Notes: generated by a model not told the origin, from the letters alone. 64,000 nt of DNA from Cohnella luojiensis (GCF_004564235.1 NZ_SOMN01000004.1:62001-126000), one strand, 5' to 3'; numbered from the stretch's first letter, positions 25,101-34,292 are shown. Made by a program: numbers and translations.

Positions 25101-26330
25101 TTACTTAGCCCTGTCGGATGGAAGCATGAGAGCGAAGAGTCCGACTAGCGGCAAGAAGCTGCAGAATAGCATGACGTCCGGCAAACCAAATACGTCTGCG
25201 GCTTTACCCAACGCAACCCCGCCGATGGCTCCCATTCCGAAAGCCAACCCCGTCGTTAAACCCGAGGCCATCCCAACGTTGGCGGGCATGAGGAACTGCG
25301 CATACACGACGCTCACCGAGAAGCCCGACAAGACGACGAAGCCGAGCACCGTTATAACCGGATATACCCAGAACAAAGGGAGGTGCGGGAGAATGAGCGC
25401 GATCGGGGCAGCGCCCCCTATGGAAAAGACGATCATGTTTTTAAGCCCGAACCGATCTGCCAGCACCCCGCCGAAATACGTTCCGAGCACGCCCGCCGCG
25501 AGAAACAGAAATACCGGAATCTGCGCTTGCTGGGTTGTCAAGCCGTAGTGCTCCTTCAGGAAAAATTGATAGAAGCTGCTGATCCCCGCATGGTACCAAG
25601 AACGGGCGAATACGAGGAACACGAGCATTCCCATCGCGAATTTCACGCGAGGATGACTCATTTTTTCGATCAACGTCGAGCCGGCCTTGCCTGCAGCCGA
25701 CACCTTGCGCGTCTCTTCCCACTCCGCGAGCTTGCGTTTGTACCATGGCAGCAGCCCTAGCAGGACGGCAATTGCGAATCCCGCGAACAACGTCCCCCAG
25801 ATGGCGCCGAATTGACCGAGGGGTACGAAGATGAACACCGTCATGAGCGGGGCTAGCGAGCTTCCCGCATTCCCGCCGACCTGGTAGACCGATTGGGCGA
25901 AGCCGCGCTTGCCCCCGGCCGCGAAATACACCACCCTTGAGCCCTCGGGGTGGAAGATCGCCGAACCCAGCCCGATGAACACGACTGCGATCAACAGATA
26001 CCAGAATTGCGGTGCGAAGGCTATGCCCACCATTCCGATGAGGCTTAACCCCATCCCGATCGGCAGCATACTCGGCCTCGACCGTCGGTCCGAATACGCG
26101 CCGACAACGGGCTGCATCACCGATGATGTCATGTTAAGCATGAAGCCGATCCACCCGACTTGTACCAACGATAAATTCAGCGATTCTTCCAGAATCGTAT
26201 ACAGCGCCGGCACGACAGCCTGCATGGAATCATTCAGCATATGTACCAGGCTTATGGTAAAAAGAACGGGCAATACGGCTTTGGTTCCCGGATCCGAAGC
26301 CGCTGATTTCGATCCTGCAAATGATGCCAA
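25101..26330 (-). CDS. fsr: MFS transporter, fosmidomycin-resistance (Fsr) type
   Basis: A 409-aa protein with about 12 transmembrane helices. The opening VLFTISLVHMLNDSMQAVVP with its conserved His and Asp, the loop GAYSDRRSRPSML and the AIFHPEGSRVVYFAAGGKRG segment are hallmarks of the Fsr subfamily. TTG at 26330 is the start, with GGAGGG seven bases upstream. Fsr proteins export fosmidomycin and related small molecules; the natural substrate here is unknown. Single gene, ends at a shared terminator. Confidence 0.9.
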   Translation of the reverse strand: MASFAGSKSAASDPGTKAVLPVLFTISLVHMLNDSMQAVVPALYTILEESLNLSLVQVGWIGFMLNMTSSVMQPVVGAYSDRRSRPSMLPIGMGLSLIGMVGIAFAPQFWYLLIAVVFIGLGSAIFHPEGSRVVYFAAGGKRGFAQSVYQVGGNAGSSLAPLMTVFIFVPLGQFGAIWGTLFAGFAIAVLLGLLPWYKRKLAEWEETRKVSAAGKAGSTLIEKMSHPRVKFAMGMLVFLVFARSWYHAGISSFYQFFLKEHYGLTTQQAQIPVFLFLAAGVLGTYFGGVLADRFGLKNMIVFSIGGAAPIALILPHLPLFWVYPVITVLGFVVLSGFSVSVVYAQFLMPANVGMASGLTTGLAFGMGAIGGVALGKAADVFGLPDVMLFCSFLPLVGLFALMLPSDRAK

Positions 26331-26392
26331 GACGGTCCCTCCGATGCGATAACACTTATGAACTCCAAGTTTAGAAGGGGAACGCTATGAAG

Positions 26393-27376
26393 TCAAGGCA
26401 ACTTTGCAGAACCGATATATAATTCTTTCATAACGACTTCTATAGGCAACGGTTCAATAGACATATCGCGAATGCCGTAGGTTTCGTTGAAATAACGGAT
26501 AAAGCCTTTAAGCGGCGTAATCTCCAGATCGATCTCGAGCTCCGCTTCCGATTCGTGAATTCTCTTTATCATTGCAACGCCAGGCATAGGCATATCGGGA
26601 AGCGGAATATCGGTCGTCACGCGGACCGCCTTTTTCTCCCCTAGCCTGCCCCTTAATACATTCAGTCCGTCATCGAATACGATCTCTCCCTGGTTAATGA
26701 CGATAACCCTTTCCGCAAGCATCTCCACATCGTCCAAATCATGAGTCGTCAGAATGAAGGTTACTCCTTGGCGGTTCATATCCCGAATGAAGTCCCGAAC
26801 ATTTTCCTTGGCGATAACATCAAGTCCAATCGTTGGTTCATCCAGAAATACAAGCTCCGGACCGTGCAGCATCGCCATGATGAATTCGCACTTCATCCGT
26901 TCGCCCAGCGAAAGCTGGCGGGTCGGCTTTCGCATGACGTCGCCGACTTCCAGCAGCGTCGTTAAGCGGTCAAGCGTTCGAATATAGTCCCGATCCGGGA
27001 CTCCGTAAATCGCTTTATTCATATAGAAGGCATCGACGGGAGGAATGTCCCAGAGCAATTGGGATTTCTGCCCGAACACCGCCCCGATGCGCTTGACATA
27101 CTCGCTGCGCTGTTTCCAGGGAGTCAGCCCCAAAGCTTTGACTTCCCCGGATGTGGGATGCAATACGCCGGTTAGCATTTTAAGAGTCGTCGACTTTCCC
27201 GCGCCATTCGGCCCAAGGAAAGCAACCATCTCCCCCTGCCCTACGGAGAAGGAAATCTCTTTGACTGCTTGAACCTCTTTCATCGGCCTGCGGATTAAGT
27301 TAGCCGTTATTTCCCGCAAGCTGTGTCCCCGTTCATGGGTCATGTAGGTTTTCGAAAGATTACTGACTTCGATCAT
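26393..27376 (-). CDS. ABC-2 type exporter ATPase (COG4586-like)
   Basis: A 327-aa ATPase of the ABC-2 exporter class. Walker A GPNGAGKST near residue 60, the Q-loop AVFGQKSQLLWDIPPVDAFY characteristic of the COG4586 group, signature LSLGERMKCEFIMAML, Walker B LVFLDEPTIGLD, and switch His LTTHDLDD. A C-terminal extension of about 90 aa is normal for this group. It is the third gene of an operon with two permeases 20 bp upstream. The substrate of this exporter family is not established. Confidence 0.92.
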   Translation of the reverse strand: MIEVSNLSKTYMTHERGHSLREITANLIRRPMKEVQAVKEISFSVGQGEMVAFLGPNGAGKSTTLKMLTGVLHPTSGEVKALGLTPWKQRSEYVKRIGAVFGQKSQLLWDIPPVDAFYMNKAIYGVPDRDYIRTLDRLTTLLEVGDVMRKPTRQLSLGERMKCEFIMAMLHGPELVFLDEPTIGLDVIAKENVRDFIRDMNRQGVTFILTTHDLDDVEMLAERVIVINQGEIVFDDGLNVLRGRLGEKKAVRVTTDIPLPDMPMPGVAMIKRIHESEAELEIDLEITPLKGFIRYFNETYGIRDMSIEPLPIEVVMKELYIGSAKLP

Positions 27377-27395
27377 AGGCGACCTCTCTCACTCC

Positions 27396-28178
27396 TCATC
27401 CGCCAGCGCTCGTATAGCCTCGCAACATCCGATGCCAATAGGCGATACCTGCGGCTATAAACAGCGCAGCTGCAGCTGCCGCGCCTAACGTTCCCCACCC
27501 AGTGCGGCCTAGCAGTGCCGAAGCCGGTACGAAAGCAATGATGCCTACCGGTATGACATAGGTCAACAGCTGTTGGAAGGATTTCGCGTAAATCGTGCCC
27601 GGGTACATTCCGAAGCTCGTAATAGAATCAAATATGTCATACACCCGGCTGCTCCCTACCCAACGAAACAGTAGGCCGGACAAAAAAAGCGAAAATGCAC
27701 ACAATACGGCCAATGAAGCTGCGAATAGAGCTGCAAAATGGATCCATCCGTTAAACGTCGGCGTGGGCAATCCCGATAGCGCATAACCGAAAAGCACTCC
27801 TCCGCTAAGCAGCCTGCCGAAATCCTCTGGATCCAGACCGTTTAGCATGGTCATGAATAAAGCGGGACGAGGTTTAAGCAGCAGTAGATCGAATGTGCCC
27901 TCCCGAACTAAGGACAACGTGCTGCTGACCATTCCGAAGAATAGAGGGAATGCGATTCCTTTGGCAAGCCCGAATACTCCTTGAATAAGAAGGGCCTCGT
28001 GCATGGACCAGCCTGGAAAGGAAGCACCCGAGCGATAGACAAGAAGCGTAATCATCGGAACGAGCAAATCACCCGCGATCAACAGGATTACGCTCAGGAA
28101 GAAATGGCTTCGGTATGCCATCTGTTCGGCAACTTTCGTTCGGAGCACGGAAGCTATGCAAGCCCATACCCCCTTCAT
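27396..28178 (-). CDS. ABC-2 permease (COG3694/COG4587 pair)
   Basis: A 260-aa protein with six predicted helices (HFFLSVILLIAGDLLVPMIT, FAALFAASLAVLCAFSLFL, LLTYVIPVGIIAFVPASALL, AAAAAALFIAAGIAYW). It overlaps the preceding permease gene by four bases and precedes the ATPase, so the three make one complex. The conserved start VLRTKVAEQMAYRSHFFL, with its ERMAYR-like motif, is typical of this ABC-2 family. Confidence 0.88.
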   Translation of the reverse strand: MKGVWACIASVLRTKVAEQMAYRSHFFLSVILLIAGDLLVPMITLLVYRSGASFPGWSMHEALLIQGVFGLAKGIAFPLFFGMVSSTLSLVREGTFDLLLLKPRPALFMTMLNGLDPEDFGRLLSGGVLFGYALSGLPTPTFNGWIHFAALFAASLAVLCAFSLFLSGLLFRWVGSSRVYDIFDSITSFGMYPGTIYAKSFQQLLTYVIPVGIIAFVPASALLGRTGWGTLGAAAAAALFIAAGIAYWHRMLRGYTSAGG

Positions 28179-28963
28179 ACTCCCACCCCCGTGAAGCGCC
28201 TCATCGCGGAACGATAAAGCGCCAGCATCAGGAACGCCATAATCGCCGTAGCGCCTGCTTGCAGCGCAACTAAAGCCGGGATTCCGATAGAATAACCGGC
28301 TAATTCATAATGACCAATGAAAACCCTGGTAGGCACGTAGGTAATAAATTGAAAGGGAAGGAAAAATAACGCTTTCTGCGTCCATTCCGGAAAAAAGGTC
28401 AGGGGTACGAACAGTCCGGCGCTAATGTCCTTGAGCAGCAAAAACACCCTTCGCACGCCCTCCGCGCGAACAAGCCAGAAGGCGGTTAATCCGACGCAAT
28501 AATTAACCATGAAATTCATTAAAAAGCTGAGCGATACGGAAAGCAAGGCCCACCACGGCAGCGTAGGCCAAAGTTTGATCCCGAAGATAAACAGAAAAAT
28601 CAGCGAGACGGGAACAAACTCGATAAGAAAGCCCAGGGACCGATGACCGAGCTTTTGCGCCAAAGCGAATAGCCAATGCGGTATGGGCCGCAGCGCGAAA
28701 GTAACGAACTTCCCCGAACGCACGAGCATTTGCAAATTCCAATCCGCAAAATCGAACGTTAGGTAATTGATGACCGCCGCGATGCCGAAGTAAGAAAGCA
28801 TTTGCTCCAGCGTAAAGCCGTTTAAGGAAGTCGTTCCTTGAAAAACAGCGCTCCATATGAAAAATTGCACCAAAAAATAAACGGGTCCGACAAGGAGCGA
28901 TACCGCCATATGCGAGCGGTAGGCTGCCCACTCCTTGTAGGTAGCAAAGCCGATCGCTCTCAT
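28175..28963 (-). CDS. ABC-2 permease, first subunit of the exporter
   Basis: A 262-aa membrane protein with about six helices and the family motif EWAAYRSHMAVSLLVGPVY near the start. ATG at 28963 fits the usual start of the family; an alternative GTG at 28984 overlaps the stop of the upstream serine hydrolase gene (GTGA), so the hydrolase and the exporter are in one transcript either way. Its stop overlaps the next permease by four bases. Ribosome site is weak, as expected for coupled translation. Confidence 0.87.
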   Translation of the reverse strand: MRAIGFATYKEWAAYRSHMAVSLLVGPVYFLVQFFIWSAVFQGTTSLNGFTLEQMLSYFGIAAVINYLTFDFADWNLQMLVRSGKFVTFALRPIPHWLFALAQKLGHRSLGFLIEFVPVSLIFLFIFGIKLWPTLPWWALLSVSLSFLMNFMVNYCVGLTAFWLVRAEGVRRVFLLLKDISAGLFVPLTFFPEWTQKALFFLPFQFITYVPTRVFIGHYELAGYSIGIPALVALQAGATAIMAFLMLALYRSAMRRFTGVGV

Positions 28964-28980
28964 GGAAACAAGTATTCCGT

Positions 28981-30171
28981 TCACTGCCAACCGGACCAAA
29001 TCAGCTGTTGAGGATGGATGATCGATTCCGGCACCCAATCCAAATTAGTAGGTACGAAATAGACGATGACGGCGTTAAGCTTTGGATCGATCATGAGTTT
29101 ACAACGACCTGCCCCCTCGTGGCCGTAAGAACCCTCGGACATCCATTCATTCTCCGCCACCACTCCCGGACCCATGCCATAGGACAGGGCAGAAATTTTG
29201 GAACCCCAATGATAAGCGAACAATTGCCGTCCTTCGAAATGGTTCCGGGTCATCCGTTCTATCGATTTACGAGAAAGCACGCGTCGGCCGTTATAGCTCC
29301 CGTCGTTCAACAGCATTTGACCGAACCTGAACAAATCCCCTAGCGTAGAGTACAGCCCTCCGCCCGTTCTTGGCGGCTCATATGTTCTATCCCGTTTGAC
29401 CATCCGGGATTCATCCCAATCGTTGGTTACGCATACTTCTCCTTGGAGCTCTTCCGGAACGTCAAAGAATGTACGGGTCATCCCGAGCGGCTCCGCAATG
29501 CGCTCTATTACGTATTGCTCGAAGTGAAGGCCGCTCGCTCGCGTTACGATTTCGCCTACTAAAGCATACCCGGCAGAGCAATAGTTCCAACTCTCCCCAG
29601 GCTTGCACACCGGCTTCATGGATAAAATAGCGCGAATCCATGCCGATTTGCGAAGCTTTAGCAGTTCTTCCTCATCCTTTACGGCATGAGGTCCCTCCGT
29701 CTCCGGATCAAAGGCGAATCTAACGTCCCAATGGCCGAAAGGGTTAGGTTCGGTATAATAGCCGGGGTCCGGCCACAGCCCGGAAGTATGCGTAAGCAAG
29801 TGCCAGATTTGGATTTTCTCGAACATCGGGTGTTTGAATTCTTCGATCCATTCGGCCACCGGCTGCCGCAAGTACAGTTTTCCTTGCTCGACCAGTTGAA
29901 ATATAGCCGTTGCCCCGAACAGCTTCGAAATGGAGGCGATTCTGCGAATGGTATCCGTAAGCATGGGAGATTCATTGTTCTCCCTATATGATCGGCTTCC
30001 GAAAGCGTTGCTTGCGAAAATCCGACCGTCTTTAGCCAGCAAATAGGATGCGGCCTGCACTTTATTATCTTGAACTAACTTCCTGAAATGGTCTTCCAGA
30101 CTAGCAAGTGCCTCGGGACGATAAGAGGCCTCCTGCAGCGTCGAGGTTTGTATTGTCTCGGTTACAGTCAT
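28981..30171 (-). CDS. Serine hydrolase, class C beta-lactamase/esterase fold (copy 1)
   Basis: A 396-aa enzyme of the beta-lactamase/PBP4* superfamily. The SxxK catalytic motif is SISKL near residue 100 and the second motif is NYCSAGYALVGEI with the active Tyr; TGGGLYSTLGDLFRFGQMLL and a C-terminal SYGHEGAGRCKL are typical of the EstB/PbpE-type branch. There is no signal peptide, so a cytoplasmic esterase or peptidase is more likely than a true beta-lactamase. AGGAGGAG precedes ATG. It overlaps or adjoins the ABC-2 exporter and follows its paralogue by 16 bases. Substrate unknown. Confidence 0.88.
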   Translation of the reverse strand: MTVTETIQTSTLQEASYRPEALASLEDHFRKLVQDNKVQAASYLLAKDGRIFASNAFGSRSYRENNESPMLTDTIRRIASISKLFGATAIFQLVEQGKLYLRQPVAEWIEEFKHPMFEKIQIWHLLTHTSGLWPDPGYYTEPNPFGHWDVRFAFDPETEGPHAVKDEEELLKLRKSAWIRAILSMKPVCKPGESWNYCSAGYALVGEIVTRASGLHFEQYVIERIAEPLGMTRTFFDVPEELQGEVCVTNDWDESRMVKRDRTYEPPRTGGGLYSTLGDLFRFGQMLLNDGSYNGRRVLSRKSIERMTRNHFEGRQLFAYHWGSKISALSYGMGPGVVAENEWMSEGSYGHEGAGRCKLMIDPKLNAVIVYFVPTNLDWVPESIIHPQQLIWSGWQ

Positions 30172-30187
30172 TCTTAGTCTCCTCCTC

Positions 30188-31333
30188 TTATAATCCCGAC
30201 CACACGATCGCTTTGGGAACCTGTACGGACTCTGCGGTATAACCCCGCTTGCTTGGCACGAAGAACGCGAAGACTAGCTGCTCCGCCGGATCGACATAAA
30301 GACCGCTGTGACCGAATCCTTCATGGCTGAAGGTGCCCGGCGAGCATAGGTCGAAGTCATCGATCGATAGGCCTAGCCCGAACCGGAAATCAGGTTCGTC
30401 GCTTCCCCAGCCCTGCATTCGAACGCCGGTCAGATGATTTCTCGTCATCATTTCCACCGCGCGTGCAGAGATAATGTGTACGCCGTCCAACGTTCCTCCT
30501 TGAAGCATCATTTGGCCCAAGCGCAACAAATCCGCCAGCGTGGAATATAAGCCGTTTCCGGCTTTGGGAGGCTCGTCGGAATCAAACTCTGCAGCCGATA
30601 ATCTTTTCTCTTCCCAGGGGCCGGTAACGCAAGTCTCATCTCTCCATTCCGGAGGAACATGGAAGAAGGAATGTTCCATCCCCAGCGGAGACAAGATTTC
30701 TTTCTCAATATATTGATGATAGGCTGTGCCTGAAACGCGAGCGATGATTTCTCCAAGAATGGCATAACCAGCCGTCGAATAATGCCACTCCTTGCCGGGC
30801 TCAGCCATGACGGGGCCTGTTAATAAGAGCTGAATCCAATCGCTCGCGGGATCGATTTTCTTCCTCTCCCGGTAAGCCCATTCGAACCAAGGCAATTGAT
30901 GCGGCTCGAAATAATATCCTGGATCCGCTCGTAACCCCGATGTATGGGTTAATAAGTGAAAAATAGTAATATTGCGATGCATGGGAGTATCGAACTGCTT
31001 CAATAAACTGCTAATGGGCTGATGAAGATAAATCGCCCCACGCTCGCATAGCTGCATGATGGCTACCGCAGTAACCATTTTGGTAATGGAATACGTCTTG
31101 CGGATCGAACCCGGCAGCAAATCCGGGCTATTCTCATTGTGCGTGAGTTTACCCATCGCCGTATGAGCGAACACTTTGCCGTAACGCGATAGTGCATAAG
31201 AAGCTCCCTGAATCGTCTCTTTACCGATTAACGATTCATAGTGGCCGTTTAATCGCCGCAAGACGTCCGAGTCGAATCCCACTTCATCCGGATTAGCTTG
31301 CGTTCTCCCTTGATGTAACGCGATCGTCTCCAT
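30188..31333 (-). CDS. Serine hydrolase, class C beta-lactamase/esterase fold (copy 2)
   Basis: A 381-aa paralogue of the next gene. ATG at 31333 is preferred (GGAG seven bases upstream); the frame is open to 31363. SxxK is SITKM, the Tyr motif is HYSTAGYAILGEI, and NGLYSTLADLLRLGQMMLQG plus FSHEGFGHSGLYVDP match the same branch. The two copies share organisation throughout (LYLHQP/IYLHQP, LLTHTSGL), so a tandem duplication followed by divergence is likely. It is the first gene of the four- or five-gene operon ending with the ABC-2 exporter. Confidence 0.88.
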   Translation of the reverse strand: METIALHQGRTQANPDEVGFDSDVLRRLNGHYESLIGKETIQGASYALSRYGKVFAHTAMGKLTHNENSPDLLPGSIRKTYSITKMVTAVAIMQLCERGAIYLHQPISSLLKQFDTPMHRNITIFHLLTHTSGLRADPGYYFEPHQLPWFEWAYRERKKIDPASDWIQLLLTGPVMAEPGKEWHYSTAGYAILGEIIARVSGTAYHQYIEKEILSPLGMEHSFFHVPPEWRDETCVTGPWEEKRLSAAEFDSDEPPKAGNGLYSTLADLLRLGQMMLQGGTLDGVHIISARAVEMMTRNHLTGVRMQGWGSDEPDFRFGLGLSIDDFDLCSPGTFSHEGFGHSGLYVDPAEQLVFAFFVPSKRGYTAESVQVPKAIVWSGL

Positions 31334-31525
31334 CATGACACTCCATAACCTCCTCGAATACATTGGTTAAATGTGGAAGAAATTTAAGAATGTCACTATT
31401 GTAAGCGATCACAAGTTCGAATGTCTATCTAAATTAATGCGTTTTCACGGAGTCATCGATATGGGGAAGGTAGCGTAATCAAAGCATGAGCTAAGATTAG
31501 ACCTTTGTAATTTTCATTAGCGATA

Positions 31526-31712
31526 ATTATCATCTTACTTTGAACGTCAACGAGGTTGAGAAGGGTGAATAACATTGATTTTCATCGCTTTTGGTGCAAC
31601 TTTTCCCAGAACGGTCAATAACGCCACTCAACAGAGATGTTTTTCATCGTTTTTTGAACCCCAACGGGGTTGTGCTGAGTGAATAATAATGTTTTTCATC
31701 GCTTTTCTAATA
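31526..31712. repeat. Repeat G: three copies of a TTTTCATCGCTTTT block
   Basis: TTCATCG blocks start at 31581, 31643 and 31695 (62 and 52 bp apart), each associated with GTGAATAA and an AACGNGGTT stem-like segment (ACCCC-AAC-GGGGT in the last). Degenerate compared with the other arrays. Confidence 0.6.
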
Positions 31713-31714
31713 TT

Positions 31715-31842
31715 CTAGCGAGGAGCAGTCATTCCCATGGCGAGCATGAATCCCGTTAAAGTCCATTGCACCGAACTCAATGTCGTGTCAAAATGATCCG
31801 TAAGGATCTCAAGCGCAAGATTAATCGTGGCGGAAGCCTATA
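31715..31842 (-). pseudogene. Remnant of an EmrB/QacA-type MFS drug transporter
   Basis: The minus-strand frame reads ASATINLALEILTDHFDTTL then SSVQWTLTGFMLAMGM before a stop at 31715, which matches the end of TM1, the first loop and the TVQWV..GYMLA-type TM2 of EmrB/QacA transporters. Both flanks are lost: a stop lies just upstream and the repeat G lies just downstream. About 40 of 480 codons remain. Confidence 0.55.
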
Positions 31843-31935
31843 TCTTGCTTAACAAAGCCTTGCTGACTTGCCGGACCAACATCGAATGGTGCAAATGGGT
31901 GCTCTCCATCATTCCGGCAGAGAACATTAGAATGG

Positions 31936-32952
31936 ATGAACCCTCCTATGGAACAAATAAAACCTAACGTTGAGCGAGCCATCATCATAGGAGCCGGCCC
32001 TTGCGGCTTGTCCGCGGCGCTAGAGCTGCAAGCCATCGGGATCGAGCCGCTCCTCATCGAGAAAAATGCCGTCGTGCATTCTATCTACCAATACCCGACT
32101 TATATGCAGTTTTTCAGCACGTCCGAATTGCTGGAGATCGGCGGTATCCCTTTCACCACTCCGAACGACAAACCGACCCGTCGCGAAGCTTTGCAGTATT
32201 ACCGCGATGTCGCGCTGCGTCGCAAACTCCGCATCCATGCTTACGAGAGCGCTGCTTCTATTTCCCGGCTGGAGAACGGCTCCTTTCGGGTTGAGACGGT
32301 CGATCGGTTTGGCTCTGCGGCAGCTTACGAAGCCCGCTTCGTTGTCGTTGCAACCGGCTACTTCGACCATCCTAATCTTCTTGGCATACCGGGAGAAGAG
32401 CTTTCAAAAGTAACCCACTTCTTCCAAGAGGCCCATCCGTATACGGGTATGAAAGTCGCGATTATCGGCGGCAACAATTCCGCGGTGGATGCGGCGATGG
32501 AGCTGCTTCGCGTAGGCGCGGACATCACCGTCGTCTATCGCGGAGACGATTATTCGCCAAGCATTAAACCCTGGGTGAAACCTTTATTCGCAAGCATGGT
32601 AGCCAAGGGCAAAATACGCATGCTTTTCTCTTCGCGAGTCATTCGGATCGATGAAAGCACCGTCACCGTTCAACCCTCCGATCCAACCCGTCCGTCTTAC
32701 CGGCTGGACAATGATTTCGTGCTGGCTTTGACAGGCTTTCAGCCCGAGCGCACGTTGCTTACGGATGCCGGGGCGCATGTCGATGCCGAATCGACGATCC
32801 CGGAATTTAATCCGGAGACAATGGAGACGAACATTCCGGGACTCTTCATCGCGGGAGTCATCGCCGCCGGCCGTGAAGCGAACGAAATCTTCATCGAAAG
32901 CGGCCGCCATCATGGAACGTTGATCGCTCGGCGAATTCAGCAAATCGTCTGA
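31936..32952 (+). CDS. ypdA: YpdA-type bacillithiol disulfide reductase
   Basis: A 338-aa flavoprotein. The FAD-binding GAGPCGLSAALELQAIG at the N-terminus, the SIYQYPTYMQFFSTSELLEI region and the second Rossmann motif IIGGNNSAVDAAMELLRVGA for NADPH are those of the YpdA family, which reduces oxidised bacillithiol in Firmicutes. There is no CxxC, as expected for YpdA and unlike thioredoxin reductase. ATG at 31936 is used; ATG at 31948 is possible and neither has a good ribosome site. A lipoprotein frame continues directly after the stop codon. Confidence 0.92.
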   Translation: MNPPMEQIKPNVERAIIIGAGPCGLSAALELQAIGIEPLLIEKNAVVHSIYQYPTYMQFFSTSELLEIGGIPFTTPNDKPTRREALQYYRDVALRRKLRIHAYESAASISRLENGSFRVETVDRFGSAAAYEARFVVVATGYFDHPNLLGIPGEELSKVTHFFQEAHPYTGMKVAIIGGNNSAVDAAMELLRVGADITVVYRGDDYSPSIKPWVKPLFASMVAKGKIRMLFSSRVIRIDESTVTVQPSDPTRPSYRLDNDFVLALTGFQPERTLLTDAGAHVDAESTIPEFNPETMETNIPGLFIAGVIAAGREANEIFIESGRHHGTLIARRIQQIV

Positions 32953-32967
32953 AACAAAGCTAATCTC

Positions 32968-34224
32968 CTGATCGCCGCGCTGATTCTATTCGCTATCCTG
33001 CTCGTCGGTTGCTCGCAAGAAAACGGAAATGAGGCTAACCCGCCAATGGGTTCGGTTGCCGTGCCATCGGATATGCCCGCCACATCCTCAGCGGAGCCTT
33101 CTTCGGGTGCTTCGAATTCTCCGAATTCGCCAAGCGCCGAAGGCTCCGGGAACGCGGAAGAGGAACCGACCGCTACTCCTCCATCCCCATCGGATAGCAT
33201 GGCTCCCCAAGGAAAGGTGACCGCCTTGCGGTTGGCGGATTTCAAGACCAGATGGGCCGGGGGCGAGGGTTGGATCGCCAGAACGGACGATAGCGGCAAG
33301 AGCTGGAAGTCTCAGCTAGAACATAAGCATATCGTTAATCAATTATTTGCACTGAACAACCTCGAAGTATGGGCGACGCTCGATATCGGCGACTCCAAAC
33401 AACTTAAACTCCTCCACTCCGTTGACGGAGGTGCGAAATGGGCGGAAATCGGTTATGTCCCGAACTATAGCTTCCTTCATTTCGTTTCCTCCGAAGAGGG
33501 CTTCAGCGGAAACGCTCATACGAAGGACGGCGGGAAAACATGGTCCAAGCTCCCGCAGCCTGCAGTCATCGCCGGAGACGCATATTTTCATGACCGCAAC
33601 AACGGCTGGGCAGTCACGCAAAACAAAGATAAGAACACTCTAGATATCGTACGTACGACTGACGGCGGAAAAACCTGGACAACGGTGCTGAAGCGGACAA
33701 CGGCTGCTTCGGTGACCGGAACCGTCATTCGTTCCGCAGGCAAGAAGGATGCTTGGGTAGAGCTCATTGGCGACTCCGGCATGTCCCAAACTTCCTACTC
33801 CCTGTTCCACACCATGGACGGGGGGAAATCGTGGATACCCGTCTTGGCCAATAACCAAGCCGGATCGGGTCCCGCTCCGGGATACAAGACCGGTCAAGAA
33901 TCCAAAGTTCCGAGCAATACCGGCTCCAGCCCCGGCGCTCTCTACGTCGTGAATCCCAAAGTCGCGTTCATGGGTGGACAATGCATGGCCTGTGATCTCC
34001 CCAACACGATGGGCAAGACGACGGACGGGGGCAAAACTTGGATCAACCTCTCCTCCAAGTTTCCGGGTTACGGAACTCAACTCATCGCGGCGGCGGATGC
34101 GGAGCATCTGTGGTGGATCAACACCGATAACGCGGAGCCATCCATCATATATACGTCGACGGATGGCGGGGAGCATTGGAAAGTCACGCATACCTTCGAT
34201 AAGCCGCAGCCAACAACCGAGTAG
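32968..34224 (+). CDS. Lipoprotein with YCF48/BNR-type repeats, irregular start
   Basis: The confident part is the open frame from 33046. A lipobox LLVGC (Cys codon 33010-33012) with a hydrophobic stretch lies upstream in the same frame, so the real protein starts earlier, but between the ypdA stop (32950-32952) and the lipobox there is no ATG, GTG or TTG; CTG at 32968 is the only near-start and the basic residues of a signal peptide would be missing. After a Ser/Pro-rich linker come at least five beta-propeller repeats (DDSGKSWKS, VDGGAKW, TDGGKTWTT, MDGGKSWIP, TTDGGKTWIN, STDGGEHWK). Such proteins resemble Ycf48/Hcf136-like or sialidase-type propellers. Role unknown; start possibly lost. 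Confidence 0.75.
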   Translation: MIAALILFAILLVGCSQENGNEANPPMGSVAVPSDMPATSSAEPSSGASNSPNSPSAEGSGNAEEEPTATPPSPSDSMAPQGKVTALRLADFKTRWAGGEGWIARTDDSGKSWKSQLEHKHIVNQLFALNNLEVWATLDIGDSKQLKLLHSVDGGAKWAEIGYVPNYSFLHFVSSEEGFSGNAHTKDGGKTWSKLPQPAVIAGDAYFHDRNNGWAVTQNKDKNTLDIVRTTDGGKTWTTVLKRTTAASVTGTVIRSAGKKDAWVELIGDSGMSQTSYSLFHTMDGGKSWIPVLANNQAGSGPAPGYKTGQESKVPSNTGSSPGALYVVNPKVAFMGGQCMACDLPNTMGKTTDGGKTWINLSSKFPGYGTQLIAAADAEHLWWINTDNAEPSIIYTSTDGGEHWKVTHTFDKPQPTTE

Positions 34225-34237
34225 CAGGCTTCATGAA

Positions 34238-34275
34238 AACAGGCACCGTTCCTCTATTGGGAACGGTGCCTGTTT
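34238..34275 (+). terminator. Strong hairpin after the lipoprotein gene
   Basis: AACAGGCACCGTTCC pairs with GGAACGGTGCCTGTT across a short loop; followed by T-rich TTTATTTA. It also ends the convergent queF transcript. Confidence 0.88.
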
Positions 34276-34292
34276 ATTTACTTGCGGCTACC

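Larger units (their letters stand above)
31364..31935. other. Divergent intergenic region with repeats and an MFS remnant
   Basis: About 570 bases without an intact gene. From 31364 to about 31525 only the promoter side of the hydrolase operon is expected. Repeat G occupies 31526-31712 and a transporter remnant 31715-31842. The rest upstream of ypdA shows nothing recognisable. Confidence 0.7.

Noticed and set aside
25024..26352. Plus-strand frames opposite the MFS gene
   Set aside because: Mirror frames of a GC-biased coding region, without ribosome sites.
31561..31712. Insertion sequence ends
   Set aside because: Repeat G has no transposase and no target duplication that I can see.
32937..33299. 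Minus-strand frame opposite the lipoprotein start
   Set aside because: Low-complexity mirror frame with no ribosome site; the plus strand has the lipobox and propeller repeats.
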